From: Anniella stebbinsi
Taxonomy: Eukaryota; Chordata; Lepidosauria; Squamata; Anniellidae
NCBI GenBank assembly: GCA_029215795.1
Contig: JARDYH010000007.1
Coordinates: 93,263,263 to 93,327,262, forward strand
Reading direction: 5' to 3'
Length of the DNA: 64,000 nt
Shown here: positions 22,500 through 33,334 of the stretch, in pieces
Position numbering within the stretch: the stretch's first letter is position 1
How the letters are laid out: every line of letters begins with the position of its first letter
Translations under genes and position numbers: made by a program
Notes under the pieces: model-generated
What the model was told of the DNA's origin: nothing
What the model saw: only the letters and a program-made list of their open reading frames with translations
Database searches by the model: none

Positions 22500-23128
22500 C
22501 ATGGGTTCTGGATGGCTTGTGCAAAATGTGACAGCCAGACTAATAACCTGGACCAAGAGGTTCGAACATATAAGACCGACACTGGCCCACTTGCACTGGC
22601 TGCCTGTATGTTTCCAAGCCCCATTCAAAGTGCTGGTTTTAACCTATAAAGCCTTACACAGTTTGGGACCACAATACCTGACGGAACGCCTCTCTCGACA
22701 TGAACCTACCCATACACAATGATCAACATCTAAGCCCCTCCTCCTGGTGCCTACTCCGAGGAAAGCTCAGAGGATGGCAACAAGGGAGCGGGCCTTCTCA
22801 GTGGTGGGTCCCCAATTATGGAATGATCTCTCCGATGAGGCTTGCCTGGCGCCAACATTATTATTTTTTTGGTGCCAGGTCAAGACTTTCCTCTTCTCCC
22901 AGGCATTTAACAGCATATACTGAGTTTTGAATTGACCCCAGAACTATATTTAGGCCTGGCTGGCAGTTCACAGTTGTTTTAAATGTATACTATTTTATAT
23001 GTTGTCTGTTTTTATGCTTTTATGCTTTTAAATTTTGTATATTGATTTTTAATGTCCATAGTTTTAATTTTTGTAAACTGCCCAGAGAGCTTTGGCTATG
23101 GGGTGGTATATAAATGTAAATCATCATC
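22500..23128 (+). repeat. L2-type LINE 3' end
   Basis: Coding remnant: WLVQNVTARLITWTKRFEHI, LAHLHWLPVCFQAPFKVLVL, TYKALHSLGPQYLTERLS, then ATRERAFSVVGPQLWN and KTFLFSQAFNSIY with frame breaks. The 3' UTR ends GTAAACTGCCCAGAGAGCTT, GGCTATGGGGTGGTATATAA and an ATC-rich tail. These are the C-terminal and 3' signatures of squamate L2-type LINEs. Confidence 0.88.
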
Positions 23129-23750
23129 ATCACCTCAACAACCCACCCTCTCTGGCTTGGCCCATAACGACCAGTTATGGCTTGCCCATGCCCTATCGTG
23201 AATATTCAACGGCAACCACTCCTGCTGCAACAACAAAAAACCCGCAGGAAGATTCACCCACAGTGGCTTCTCGTTACGTGTGAACCAGGTCACTGTGTGT
23301 GTCATCACGTACCTTTGCAAGTGTTCCAATACTTTAGCAGCCAATGGAGGTCAGGATGCAGGGAATATCAACCAGCCAACCAACAGCTAAAATGTCTGTG
23401 CATCTCAGTCTCTTATTCCAAGAAATGTGCATCTCTAAAGGAGGCATTTTGGCCCTCTGGGCAGTTGCCTATCTTGCCTGTGTGATTGGACCAGGTCTCT
23501 GTAAACTGAGCCATATTCTGAGGAGCCTCTCAGTGATCCATGAACCAACCATGATGCCAGCCTCTCCTGCCATCATTCATATCATATCATATCTTTGTAA
23601 ATTTTCCTTGGCCAGAGAACTGGGAACATCTGCCTCATGTGACAAGGAACCAAAACACCCCTCTGCAGAAAACAGAATGGTTACACTTTTCAGATCAGAA
23701 AACCTGGATAATTGAATCATAACTTGTGACCTCATTGGGCTGGGACCCTA
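23129..23750. other. No assignable gene
   Basis: Short open frames only; nothing recognised. Confidence 0.5.
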
Positions 23751-23751
23751 C

Positions 23752-23790
23752 GGAGGAGGAGGAGGAGGAGGAGGAGGAGGAGGAGGAGGA
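23752..23790 (+). repeat. (GGA)n microsatellite
   Basis: About 13 near-perfect GGA units. Confidence 0.95.
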
Positions 23791-23939
23791 AAGAGGAAAA
23801 GGAAGATGAAGAGGAGGATAATTAATAACAAACCCAACTAAGAAATGGTGGCAGTAAAGGGGCCACTTCAGCCCTTTATAGCTATTCCCCCTCACATCTT
23901 TGCCACTTCCATCCCACTTCCTAACCCCATTTCTGAGCA

Positions 23940-24085
23940 TTCCCCAGCCTGGTGCCCTCCAGATAGCTATGGTGGACTACAATCCCCATCATCCCCAGCC
24001 AACATGGCCATTCTCTGGGGATGATGAGCATTGTAGTCCGGCACATCTATCCAGAGGGCACCAGGTTGGGGAAGGCTGCCCTATC
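23940..24085. mobile_element. Family R MITE, complete
   Basis: CATTCCCCAGCCTGGTGCCC pairs with GGGCACCAGGTTGGGGAAGG, and ATCCCCATCATCCCCAGCC with GGGGATGATGAGCATTG. Confidence 0.85.
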
Positions 24086-24795
24086 CCATCTCCCCTGCCC
24101 CTATATTTGCTCTTTCTCCCTCATGACCGAGAACCTCCTCATCTCTTTCCGCATCCCCCAGCCTCTCAACGTGGCCTTCATTTTCCTGCCATTACCGCTG
24201 CTAAGCGGCATCATGATGCTACATTTGTAAGTGTGTGGGGGAAGCTTTCCGTCCAAAGTCAAGGGCTTTTAGGCCCCACCGATTTCAATCATCCCTGCTT
24301 ATCTGTAGTCAAACCCTTCCTAACTAAATTGGAATAATGACGATATGTAAGGATGCATTGCACATTAGTAGGTGTCTGTCTAATCTATTGCGCAGCCCGT
24401 GACAGGGAGTGCATGTTGTTATGACTTTATATTGTAGGAGCACAATGGCAGCGTCTGGCTTCACAGGCGCTGCGCCTCTGGTCAAGTTCCTCCAGCGCTC
24501 ATGGGAGTGGAGGCCAGAGCTGGCAGATTGTGTGGTTTGAACACTGCTCCTTTTTGTGGGGGGGTACCAGGCTGTCCGAGGCCTTCCCGCTCCGCCGACC
24601 AGCCCTGGCCTTCCTCCCACCCCCCATCCCCCCACCCCCACCTCCAGTGTGGCTTTGCGACAACACCCAGCTGTTGCACCAAGCCAGGCCTGCTGCTGCC
24701 AAGTGCAGCCACCATCTCTACGCCTGGGTATGGAGGTCCTGCATTGGAGGGAGGGAGGGAGGGAGAGGACGAGGAAGCTTTCAAAGCCCCTGAAT
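24086..24795. other. No assignable gene; short window with a possible splice donor
   Basis: 24165-24229 reads PLNVAFIFLPLPLLSGIMML before GTAAGTGTG, but no acceptor or homology supports an exon. 24550-24660 is C-rich. Confidence 0.4.
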
Positions 24796-24844
24796 GGTTG
24801 CCGTGGAAACCAAAGGGAAAGGTTACCATGGTCCCCATGGGAAC
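24796..24844. promoter_or_regulatory. Possible tandem RFX X-box sites
   Basis: GGTTGCCGTGGAAACC at 24796-24811 matches the palindromic X-box pattern (GTTGCC-N2-GGMAAC) bound by RFX factors. GGTTACCATGG at 24821 and CATGGGAACC near 24836 supply related half-sites within 35 bp. RFX sites often mark ciliary-gene promoters. No transcript start is visible nearby, so this is a motif call only. Confidence 0.4.
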
Positions 24845-25304
24845 CACTGTCAGGCACCCCCTACCATGGCCGCCATAGCCCACCCCTTTTCCTGCCTTAT
24901 GCAAATGTGGTGGTTGGGGGGGGGGGGAGTTGACAGCTGTTGAGAGGCAAAGATAAAGTGAGAGAATAGATTCCCTCGCCAAGTGGAGAGAAGAAAGTGG
25001 GGGCTGCGACACTTGAGGTTTCAGAACTGAGGGCACGAGGGAAGCCCAGCAGATTACGGGATACTGTATCAGGGCGTCGTCCTGCCCCTCAGAAATTCAT
25101 TTGAACTAGGCCACAACCCTGGGCCGTGCCTCTGAACTTGTGCAGAGTGCCTTTTCCTAAGCAGTGAGTAGGCAGGTGCAGCTTCTGCACATCGTGGAAT
25201 GAGGAGGAGGGCTTCCAAAGGCCAAGGGGACCTTTCATACCTGTGTAGGAGGAGGGGGGATTTTTGCAGGTACAACTTCTCATGCAGGGGTTGAGAAAAG
25301 CTTA
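24845..25304. other. No assignable gene
   Basis: A G-run lies at 24917-24928. No support for a feature. Confidence 0.45.
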
Positions 25305-26038
25305 GAACATCAGAAGAGCCCCAAGACTGGATCAGACCAACGGCCCGTCTAGTCCTGCATTCTGTTCCCACGGTGGCCAACCAGCTGTCGACCGGGGACC
25401 AACAAAGAAGGACATGGTGCAACAGCACCCTCCCACCCATGTTCCCCAGCAACTGATGCATATGGGCTTACTGCCTCTGATACTGGAGGTAGCACGTAGC
25501 CATCACGGCTAGTAGGCATTGATAGCCTTCTCCTCCAAGAATTTATCCCTCCCCCCTTTTAAAGCTGTCCAAATTGGTGGCCATCACCACATCTTGTGGT
25601 AGTGAATCCCACAATTCAACTATGTGCTGAGTGATGAAGTGCTTCCTTTTATTCGTCCTGAATCTCTCTCCAATCAGCTCCATGGGATGATGACCCCATT
25701 GGGTTCTAGTATTTTGAGAGAGGGATAAAAATGTCTCCCTCTCCACACCAGGCATAATTTTGTACATCTCTATCAGGTCTCCCCTTAGCCTCCTTTTTTC
25801 CAAGTTAAACAATTCCAGCTTTTGTAATCTTCCCTCACAGAGGAAATGCACCAGCCCTTTGATAATTTTAGTTGTCCTTTTCTGCACTTTTTCCAGCTCT
25901 ACTATATAGTTGGTTTGGTGACCAGAACTATACATAGTATTCCAAGTGTGGTTGCACCAGAGATTTGTATAAAGGCAGTATGATATTGGCAGTTTTATTC
26001 TGTGTATCCTCAGGTACTCAGCTACTGAAGGCACAGGC
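25305..26038 (-). repeat. CR1-clade LINE 3' end (subfamily B), antisense
   Basis: On the minus strand: [60 protein letters not shown] and DVVMATNLDSFKRG, an open 150-codon remnant. The 3' tail (25305-25560 complement) matches 19440-19640. Confidence 0.9.
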
Positions 26039-26046
26039 CTCCTGTC

Positions 26047-26688
26047 TAGGGCGACCATATGAAAAGGAGGACAGGGCTCCTGTATCTTTAAGGGTTGTAT
26101 TGCAAAGGGAATTTCAGCAAGTGATATTTGTATGCATGCAGCACCTGGTGAAATTCCCTCTTCATAACAACAGTTAAAGCTGCAGGAGCCCTGCCCTCTT
26201 TTGTATATGGTCAATCTAGCATAGCTCCAGCAGCTTTAACTGTTGTGATGAAGAGGGAATTTCACCAGGTGCTGCATGCATACAAGTGACACCTGCAGAA
26301 ATTCCCTTTTCTAGGAAACTGTTAAAGATATAGGAGCCCTGTCCTCCTTTTCATATGGTCACCTAGGCTGACCATATGAAAAGGAGGACAGGGCTCCTGT
26401 ATCTTTAACAGTTTCATTGAAAAGGGAATTTCAGCCGGTGTCATTTGTATAAATGCAGAACCTGGTAAAATTCCCTTTTCATCACAAAGGTAAAGCTGCA
26501 GAAGCTCTGCCCTCTTTTGTACATGGTCAAGAGACAGAGCTCCTGCAGCTTTGACTGTTGTGATGAAGAGGGAATTTCACCAGGTTATGTATGCATAAAC
26601 AATACCTGCTGAAATTCCATCTTTTGCAACTGTTAAAGATACAGGAGCCCTGTCCTCCTTTTCATATGGTCACCCTATGGTCACCCTA
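26047..26688. mobile_element. Palindromic hAT-type MITE family P, head-to-tail dimer with perfect target duplication
   Basis: Starts TAGGGCGACCATATG and ends GGTCACCCTA. CTCCTGTC at 26039-26046 is repeated perfectly at 26689-26696. Two ~318-bp monomers meet at 26364-26365 (ACCTAGGCTG) with no duplication between them. The right terminus carries an extra TGGTCACCCTA. Each monomer has four alternating copies of one ~80-bp module marked by GGGAATTTCA / TGAAATTCCC. So the dimer appears to have moved as one unit. Confidence 0.9.
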
Positions 26689-26704
26689 CTCCTGTCCTCC
26701 TGGG

Positions 26705-27024
26705 TAGGCTGACCATATGAAAAGGAGGACAGGGCTCATGTAACTTTAACAGTTGTAGACAAAAGGGAATTTCAGCCAGTGTCATTTGTATGCAATTAGT
26801 TCCTGATGAAATTCCCTCTTCATCACAACAGTTAAAGGTGCAGGCACTATACTAGAGCGACCATATACAAAAGAAGGCAGGGCCCCTGCCACTTTAACAG
26901 TTGTGAAGAAGAGGGAATTTCTCCAGGAACTAATTGCATACAAATGACTCTGGCTGAAATTACTTATTCTCTACAACTGTTAAAGTTACATGAGCCCTGT
27001 CCTCCTTTTCATATGGTCAGCCTA
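26705..27024. mobile_element. Palindromic hAT-type MITE family P, monomer with perfect target duplication
   Basis: TAGGCTGACCATATG to ATATGGTCAGCCTA, 320 bp. CTCCTGGG at 26697-26704 and 27025-27032 is a perfect 8-bp duplication. Its target begins the base after the right duplication of the neighbouring dimer. Confidence 0.92.
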
Positions 27025-27032
27025 CTCCTGGG

Positions 27033-28850
27033 CATCTAGCCAGCCTCCATGACAGAGACAGTCTGTGCCAGATAGGCCTCATTGTGAGGCCAATTCACAA
27101 CTCCTGACTGACCACCAGTGTGTGAACTGACTCTATCAGGAAGGAAGGTGATGTCCAGGACAATGTCTTCGGTGTGAGTAACTCCAGTGGCCCACATGCA
27201 CACTGATAAGCTCTCCCTGGACTGTTCAATCAGGAACATGTAGACCAGGGCCAAAGGTGCGAAATTTGAGCCAGGCTGTGTAGCTCCTAAAACCCTCTGT
27301 CAGTGACAGAGCTCAGGTGTGAGATGGGCAAGATGATAACAGAAAGCAATCCTCTGGGCATATGCAGCGTGTCTTTTGCTTACCACCATAAGCATAAGGG
27401 CCACACACACATCTGGTGTTCAAATGAAGCCCCCCCTCCAGGACAGAGGATACAGCAGCTTAAATCCCAGCACTTTAAAAAAAATTAAGCAGTGTAGCCA
27501 GCCAAGATGCAACAGGCCTTAGGAAGATTATCTGAGCTTGTATTAGACAATTTGGAGAAATGACTGATTCACTGTGCACAATCAATTTCTAAAAGTGATT
27601 GCAGTTTGGCCAAGAGCCTGTCCAGTGCAGTCTGCCTTCCTGAATCTAGCTCAGTCTCCACCCAGTCCATTGGAGAAGACCAGCTACTTTCTGCCCTCTG
27701 GTCCTGATACACACTCTCCCCTGGCTCATCTCATCCGTGTGATGCTTTGCCGGTGCTGAAACCAGCTCTGGGTGGCTTGTTATCCTGTGTGAATAAACCT
27801 CTGTTAAACAAACAGGCCCTAAACCTTTAATTCACAACCCTAGTCTTCACTTCACACTGAAGAATCCACCCAGCTGTAGACTCTACTAAGGCTTTTCACA
27901 TCCCTTCCCCTGCCAGACAAGTGCGCACATACACCCACAGCGCCAATGTTTCTCTTCTGCCTCCTTTTGCTGTTCCAGAAAAGCCCTTTATCCAAGCAGT
28001 TTCTGCCTCTCCCTGTTAATTTTCTTTTGTCTAAATGCAGCGGGACATGGGAGAAGGGGGATTAATGGAACGACACACATGAAGTCACTCAGACACAAAA
28101 CTCTAGGAAATATCACATCTCCAGCAGCAGCTGCTCCAGAAAGACATGCTGCCGACGATAGCAAAAGAGGGACAGTGGCTTTGGGATTTTATCTTCCAGG
28201 CCTCCATCTCCTAGAATAATGATCAATAACAAAACATTACACATTAGATCTGGATTTGTATAACTCACTTTAAAGTGACACATTCCCTATAAGGACAGGC
28301 TAAAGCATTTCGAGCTTTTGAGTTTCGAGGAGGAAAAGATCACTGATAAAGTAGGATATGGCAGACATTCATAAAATGGTGGATGGTGTGGAGGAAGGAA
28401 CGTCTTTCTCCCGCTGTTGTAATGCCTAATTTTAGGATTATGTGGTAACTTGATTGGTGATTAACTTTTGGGATTCTGTGCTGCACTGAGATGAGCTTAG
28501 CTAGCTGTAAAACTGGATGGAGCAGATTCATGGAGGATGGACACGAGAATGCAATGGAACCTCCAAGTCGAGAGGCACCCTACCTCTCTAAAGACCAGGC
28601 TGGCAAGATCCCTCACGGTGACTAAGCTTCACAGGGCACTTTGGTTCCCCCTGCGGCCAGTTTTGTCTCCAACTCTTACCTGGACTGTATGCGAAGCTGA
28701 CTCAACTGTCACTTGTCATGTTCATGGGACACACACAATCTGACTCACTTCCCTTCTCATTACCCCATGTGTAAAAGGGAAAGGGCATGGGTGGAACAAC
28801 ACGCTTCTTTCAAAGTCTTCCCACCATACATTCCAGTGGTTCTAATAGGA
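27033..28850. other. No assignable gene
   Basis: No repeat or exon recognised with confidence. 27030-27350 contains GTGTGAACTGACTC and similar low-information frames. Confidence 0.5.
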
Positions 28851-28858
28851 ACATCATG

Positions 28859-29177
28859 TAGGGTGACCCTATGGAAAGGAGGACAGGGCTCCTGTATCTT
28901 TAACAGTTGTATTGAAAGGGGAATTTCTGCAGGTGTCACTTGTATGCATGCAGCACCTGGTGAAATTCCCTCTTCATCACAACAGTTAAAGCTGCATTGG
29001 CCCTGCCCTCTTTTGCATCTGGTCAAGAAGGCAGGGCTCCTGCAGCTTTAACAGCTGTGATGAAGAAGGAATTTCACCAGGGGCTGCATGCATACAAACG
29101 GCATCTGCTGAATTTCCGTTTCTGCACAATTGTTAAAGATACAGGAACCCAGACCTCCTTTCCATCTGGTTACCCTA
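28859..29177. mobile_element. Palindromic MITE family P, monomer
   Basis: TAGGGTGACCCTATGG to GGTTACCCTA, 319 bp. GAACATCA occurs two bases outside the left end and one or two bases outside the right end, possibly an imperfectly bounded duplication. Confidence 0.88.
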
Positions 29178-29194
29178 TGAACATCAGAAGCTGC

Positions 29195-29320
29195 CTTTGC
29201 GTGTGTCATGCAACTTGTCCATCTTCCTCAATTTTGTCCACTCTGCACTGATCAACAGCAGCTGACTGGAGTTTCCAACAGGGGCCATTCCCAGCATTAC
29301 CTGGAGATGCTACCGGGTAT
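29195..29320 (-). repeat. tRNA-derived SINE, antisense, left part of a split copy
   Basis: TACCTGGAGATGCTACCGGGTAT is the complement of the SINE body. It is cut here by the family P insertion and resumes at 29641. Confidence 0.65.
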
Positions 29321-29640
29321 TAGGGTGACCAGATAAAATCCAGGTCAGGGCTCATGTAACTTTAACAGTTGTAGAGAAAAGTGAATTTCAGCCAGTGTCA
29401 TTTGTATTCAATTAGTTCCTGGAGAAATTCCCTCTTCTTCACAACTGTTAAAGTTGCAGGGGCCCTGCCTTCTTTTGTATATGGTCACTCTAGTATAGTG
29501 CCTGCACCTTTAACGGTTGTGATGAAGAGGGAATTTCACCAGGAACTAATTGCATACAAATGACACTGGCTGAAATTCCCTTTTCTCTACAACTGTTAAA
29601 GTTACATGAGCCCTGACCTGGATTTTATCTGGTCAGCCTA
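29321..29640. mobile_element. Palindromic MITE family P, monomer inserted into a SINE
   Basis: TAGGGTGACCAGATAAAATC to ATTTTATCTGGTCAGCCTA. CCGGGTAT at 29313-29320 and 29641-29648 is a perfect 8-bp duplication inside an older SINE, which proves both the element boundaries and the hAT-type duplication length. Confidence 0.94.
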
Positions 29641-29705
29641 CCGGGTATCCAACCTGGAAACTTCTGGATGTAAAGCAGATGCTCAGTCACTGAGCTACAG
29701 CAAAG
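29641..29705 (-). repeat. tRNA-derived SINE, antisense, right part of the split copy
   Basis: AAACTTCTGGATG, AAAGCAGATGCTCAG and CACTGAGCTACAG are the complement of the tRNA-like head (GTAGCTCAGTG, AGCATCTGC). Confidence 0.75.
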
Positions 29706-29936
29706 GCAAGAGCAGGTAGTTAGGCCTGACAGAGTCACTTTTAGGAGACAAAAAACAAAGGAATGCCCCACTTTGATAGGCGTGTGTGTGTGTGAGGGCC
29801 CATCATTCCTGTTCAGGAGACTGTAAATTTAGGTTTGGCATTTTTATGATTAGATTTAATTGTAACCATGTTATTTTTAAATGAGAGAGAAATTTAGTAT
29901 TTTCTTGGCATTTTTTTTAAAAAAAATCTGGTTTAA

Positions 29937-30035
29937 GGCAGAATTCTATGCATATTTAGACAGAAAAAAGTCCTCCGACTTCCAGCATGCCACAGCCAGA
30001 CTTTTTTTTCTGTATAAACATGTATAGGGTTGTGC
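29937..30035. mobile_element. Short TTAA-ended palindromic MITE, copy 1
   Basis: Left GGCAGAATTCTATGCATA and right TATAGGGTTGTGCCTTTAA are inverted, and AGACAGAAAAAAGTC pairs with GACTTTTTTTTCTGT. TTAA at both outer edges suggests piggyBac-type mobility. Copy 2 is at 35600. Confidence 0.6.
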
Positions 30036-30735
30036 CTTTAAATTAAAAAAAAATCTTTTTTTTTAAGCGGTTGATTTTTATCCAGCCTGTTTCTGAGGCC
30101 CAGCCTTACCCCTTGTCTATCTTTTCACCTTCTTGGTGAGCGGAGTCCTATCTTGAACTGTAAATGTTTCCCACATTTGATTCCAGTCTATTTCTTTTGT
30201 GAAAAGAACAAATACCCTCTTTTCCTTTTGAAGTCTGGGCAGGCCAAGCAGTTGCACAGCAAACAAATGCAGTGTGTCCTGCAACAGAAGAAAGGGAGAA
30301 AAGAGTTGTGGGGGGTGGAGCTCAGGCAATGTCATATAGGTGCCAAGTGACAGGTATTTTCGTCTGGGAGATATTGGAGATATTGGAGATATTGGAAGGC
30401 ATGGAACTCCTAATTGGATCATAGCACCTTCATAACATTTACTTCCACTTCCTCCTTGGCTTCAGACTCTCACACACCTTTCCTGCTGATGTTACAAAAT
30501 GCAAACCACAGGTAATTTCCTGGAATTTATCCCCCACCCCCACCTGCTAGCGCTAGTATAACCCTCTCAAATTGGATTGACTCAAAAGTAACTAACACCT
30601 TTCTTTTTATCTTTGGGCTCAATCAACTCCGTTTCCCAGCCACATAATCTAAGGCATTGATTCTGTTTTGGGGGGGATTATAGGCTGGGCGCCAGAGTTC
30701 ACCTCCTGTTCATGGGCGCAGGGTGGTTTGGTAGG
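30036..30735. other. No assignable gene
   Basis: A GGAGATATT triple repeat lies at 30367-30394; otherwise nothing. Confidence 0.5.
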
Positions 30736-30739
30736 AAAG

Positions 30740-31105
30740 GCTGCCATCCCACTGATGGTTTGCAAAGAGCTCCATCAGACGAACGTCTTATTGCACACTC
30801 GTTGCTGGGCACTCATGGATTTTCGAGGGTCCCTCTCACAACATCGTCTGCCTCCCACGCGCCTCCCGCCCCTTTCAGCCTTATTCGCATGACAAAAAAC
30901 AAACACCCCAGTAGTCCGACTTTTTTTTAAAGACGGAAGTTGCCACTATCTCCTGCTGTGTATATGAAAAGCAGCAGGATCAAAACGGCCCACTGATGGG
31001 CCATGTTCACATTGTTTACTTCCTCTTTCAAAGGAAGAAGTAATGAGGGACAAACGTGTGGGTGGGCAGAGAAGCGACATTAATCAAACGTGATTTTCCT
31101 CGGTA
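30740..31105 (-). repeat. Interspersed repeat family S, inverted relative to 38365
   Basis: Contains GATGGTTTGCAAAGAGCTCC, GGGCACTCATGGATTTTCGA, GTCCGACTTTTTTTTAAAGA and TGTTTACTTCCTCTTTCAAA, each complementary to the 38365-38690 copy in the reverse order. Confidence 0.8.
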
Positions 31106-31344
31106 TGATGACGCTTAACTGTGTTGGGTGCAGAAGTGCAAGCCTCACATTCAGCAGTTTGGTAATTAGAACCCAGAACCTCCTAGTCAGCCACCCTAGG
31201 GGGACTTTGTGGGGGTAGAACTTTCCTGTTCCTCATGCAAGGTCACCCAAGTATTCCTCAGACTACTCAGCTTCCAGGCTGGCCTGATTTTTGAATTGGC
31301 TGGGAATCCTTTACAAAATTCTTCTCCTTGCCTCACATCCAGTC

Positions 31345-31465
31345 AGAACCTTGGTCCATCTAGCCCAGTATTGGCTCTGTACACTGACAGGCAGACGCTC
31401 AGCAGGGCTTCAGGCAGGAGTCTTACTCAGCTCTGTCTGGAGATGCCAGGGTATTGAATCTGCAA
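31345..31465 (-). repeat. tRNA-derived SINE fragment, antisense
   Basis: CCATCTAGCCCAGTATTGGC, GGGCTTCAGGCAGGAGTC and TCTGGAGATGCCAGGGTATT are the complement of the SINE body and B-box seen at 17185. Confidence 0.75.
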
Positions 31466-31559
31466 CCGTCGATCATTATTCAAAGCAGGGGCTACAGCCC
31501 CCTCCTGCAACTTTTCTGCCTTCTAAACAGCCCTTATGCCCAGGGCCTCATAGAGGAGT

Positions 31560-32462
31560 AGAAGAGTAGAATTGGAGGGGCCTATAAGACCATCGAGTCC
31601 AACCCCCTGCTCAATGCAGGAATCCACCTTAAAGCATCCCTGACAGATGGTTGTCCAGCTGCCTCTTGAAGGCCTCTAGTGTGGGAGAGCCCGCGACCTC
31701 CCTAGGTAATTGGCTCTGTTGTCATACTGCTCTAACAGTCAGGAAGTTTTTCCTGATGTCCAGCCAGAATCTGGCTTCCTGTAACGTGAGCCCATTATTC
31801 CAAGTCCTGCACTCTGGGATGATCGAGAAAAGTTCCAGGCCCTCCTCTGTGTGACAACCTTTCAAGTATTTGAAGAGTGCTATCATGTCTCCCCTCAATC
31901 TACTCTTCTTCAGGCTAAACATGCCCAGTTCTTTCAGTGTCTCCTCATAGGGCTTTGTTTCCAGACCCCTGATCATCCTTGTTGCCCTCCTCTGAACACG
32001 CTCCAGCTTTTCTGCATCCTTCTTGAAGTGTGGTGCCCAGAACTGGATGCAGTACTCAAGATGAGGCCTAACCAGCATCAAATAGGGGGAACCAGTACCT
32101 CACAAGATTTGGAAGCTATACTTCCATTAATGCAGCGCAATGTAGCATTTTCTTTTTTTACAACCACATCACACTTTTGGCTCATATTCAGCTTGTGATC
32201 TACAACAATTCCAAGATCCTTCTCGCTTGTCATATTGCTGAGCTATACCCCATCTTGTAACTGTGCATTGGGTTTCTTTTTTCTAGGTGTAGCACTTGCC
32301 ATTTATCCCCATTAAATTTCATTCTGTTGTTTTCAGCCCAGTGCTCCAGTCTATTAAGATCACTTTGAAGTTTGTTTCTGTCTTCCAGGGTATTAGTGCT
32401 CCCATCCAATTTTGTGTCGTCTGCAAATTTGATAAGCAAATTTGCTAGATTATCAAAACCAT
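31560..32462 (-). repeat. CR1 LINE 3' end, antisense, best-kept copy
   Basis: Minus-strand remnants in order: [110 protein letters not shown] and [11 protein letters not shown], then the 3' UTR. These are the FADD catalytic box and thumb/C-terminal motifs of CR1 reverse transcriptase. About 300 codons remain, broken by frameshifts. Confidence 0.95.
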
Positions 32463-32654
32463 GGAAATGATGAAATAGTGCAGTTTCCAGATGCAAAGAC
32501 ACGAGAGCAGCAGCACATCGCTGGGTTGAACAGGCTGGCCTCTTTTTCAGGATGCATGTCTTTTGGATTTGCCTGGGGAAGCTCAGCTGAAGGGGCTGGT
32601 AGTTGTGGTGATGGAAGACGCAGGACAGGACTCATACCAGCACTTCCATACTTA

Positions 32655-32900
32655 CCTACTTTTTATTTATGTATGTATTTATACATACTATTTGCATACT
32701 ACTGGATATAATAAAATCTCTAATCGGTTTACATACTAAAATGTAAAAATTACTATTAAAAAACTCAGTAAACAGTTACAGGTACAACAAAAATAAAGAA
32801 GGAAAAGAAACAATTAAAATAATAATAAATAAAAAAACAAATTGAGCAACAGCATGATATCAGTTACAAAAATATAAAAAATTACAAACTGGATGCGCTA
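32655..32900 (-). repeat. LINE 3' UTR tail, antisense, AT-rich
   Basis: TTTTTATTTATGTATGTATT, ACTGGATATAATAAAATCTC and CGGTTTACATACTAAAATGT followed by an A-rich tract are the complement of an L2/RTE-type tail. Confidence 0.5.
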
Positions 32901-32999
32901 CTAGTGGTAATTTGTTTTGTTTTTGGAATGCTGTATTATGCATATCAGTTACATGCGTAAACAGGTATCTTTTCATGAGGCAGTTAAACCTCACCACGT

Positions 33000-33149
33000 T
33001 TTCTGCCTTTCCTACTGGGGGCAGGAGTTTCAGAGGCCAAGTGCTACTACTGAGAAGGCCCCGCTTTTATGATGTCACATGGCAATATTCTGTTGCCTGT
33101 GGAATGGCCAGCAAGGCCTCCTCTGAGGCGCTTAACAGTCGGCTGGGTG
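33000..33149 (+). repeat. Family X repeat, left part
   Basis: CTACTGAGAAGGCCCCGC, GATGTCACATGGC and GCCTCCTCTGAGG precede the hAT-like MITE. The repeat resumes at 33335. Confidence 0.6.
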
Positions 33150-33334
33150 CAGTGGAGGCCAATGGCTCCGATGTCAGTGGGCAGTGAATCCATTCTGGCT
33201 TTCAGTCAGAACCAGTCAGAACCCTATAGGAGTTTGAGCACCTTGGATAGCTCCATTAGAGTTCTGACTGGATCTGAATGAAACCCGGAGAGGATTCACT
33301 GTCCCACTGACATTGGCACCACCAGCCTCCACTG
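33150..33334. mobile_element. hAT-like MITE family Q nested in family X
   Basis: CAGTGGAGGCCAATGGCTCC to CACCAGCCTCCACTG, 185 bp. GCTGGGTG (33142-33149) and GCTGGAGG (33335-33342) match at 6 of 8, and the host repeat continues across the gap. Confidence 0.85.

Noticed and set aside
24130..24240. Hydrophobic frame before GTAAGTGTG as a membrane-protein exon
   Set aside because: Only a donor-like sequence is present; the region begins in a MITE and no acceptor is credible.
24482..25036. 184-codon minus-strand frame
   Set aside because: Both strands are open because of C-rich composition; no motif.
26047..27024. TA-only target duplication (Tc1/mariner type) for the palindromic MITEs
   Set aside because: TA is present at every end, but perfect 8-bp repeats lie just outside it at 26039/26689, 26697/27025 and 29313/29641, so TA belongs to the element termini.
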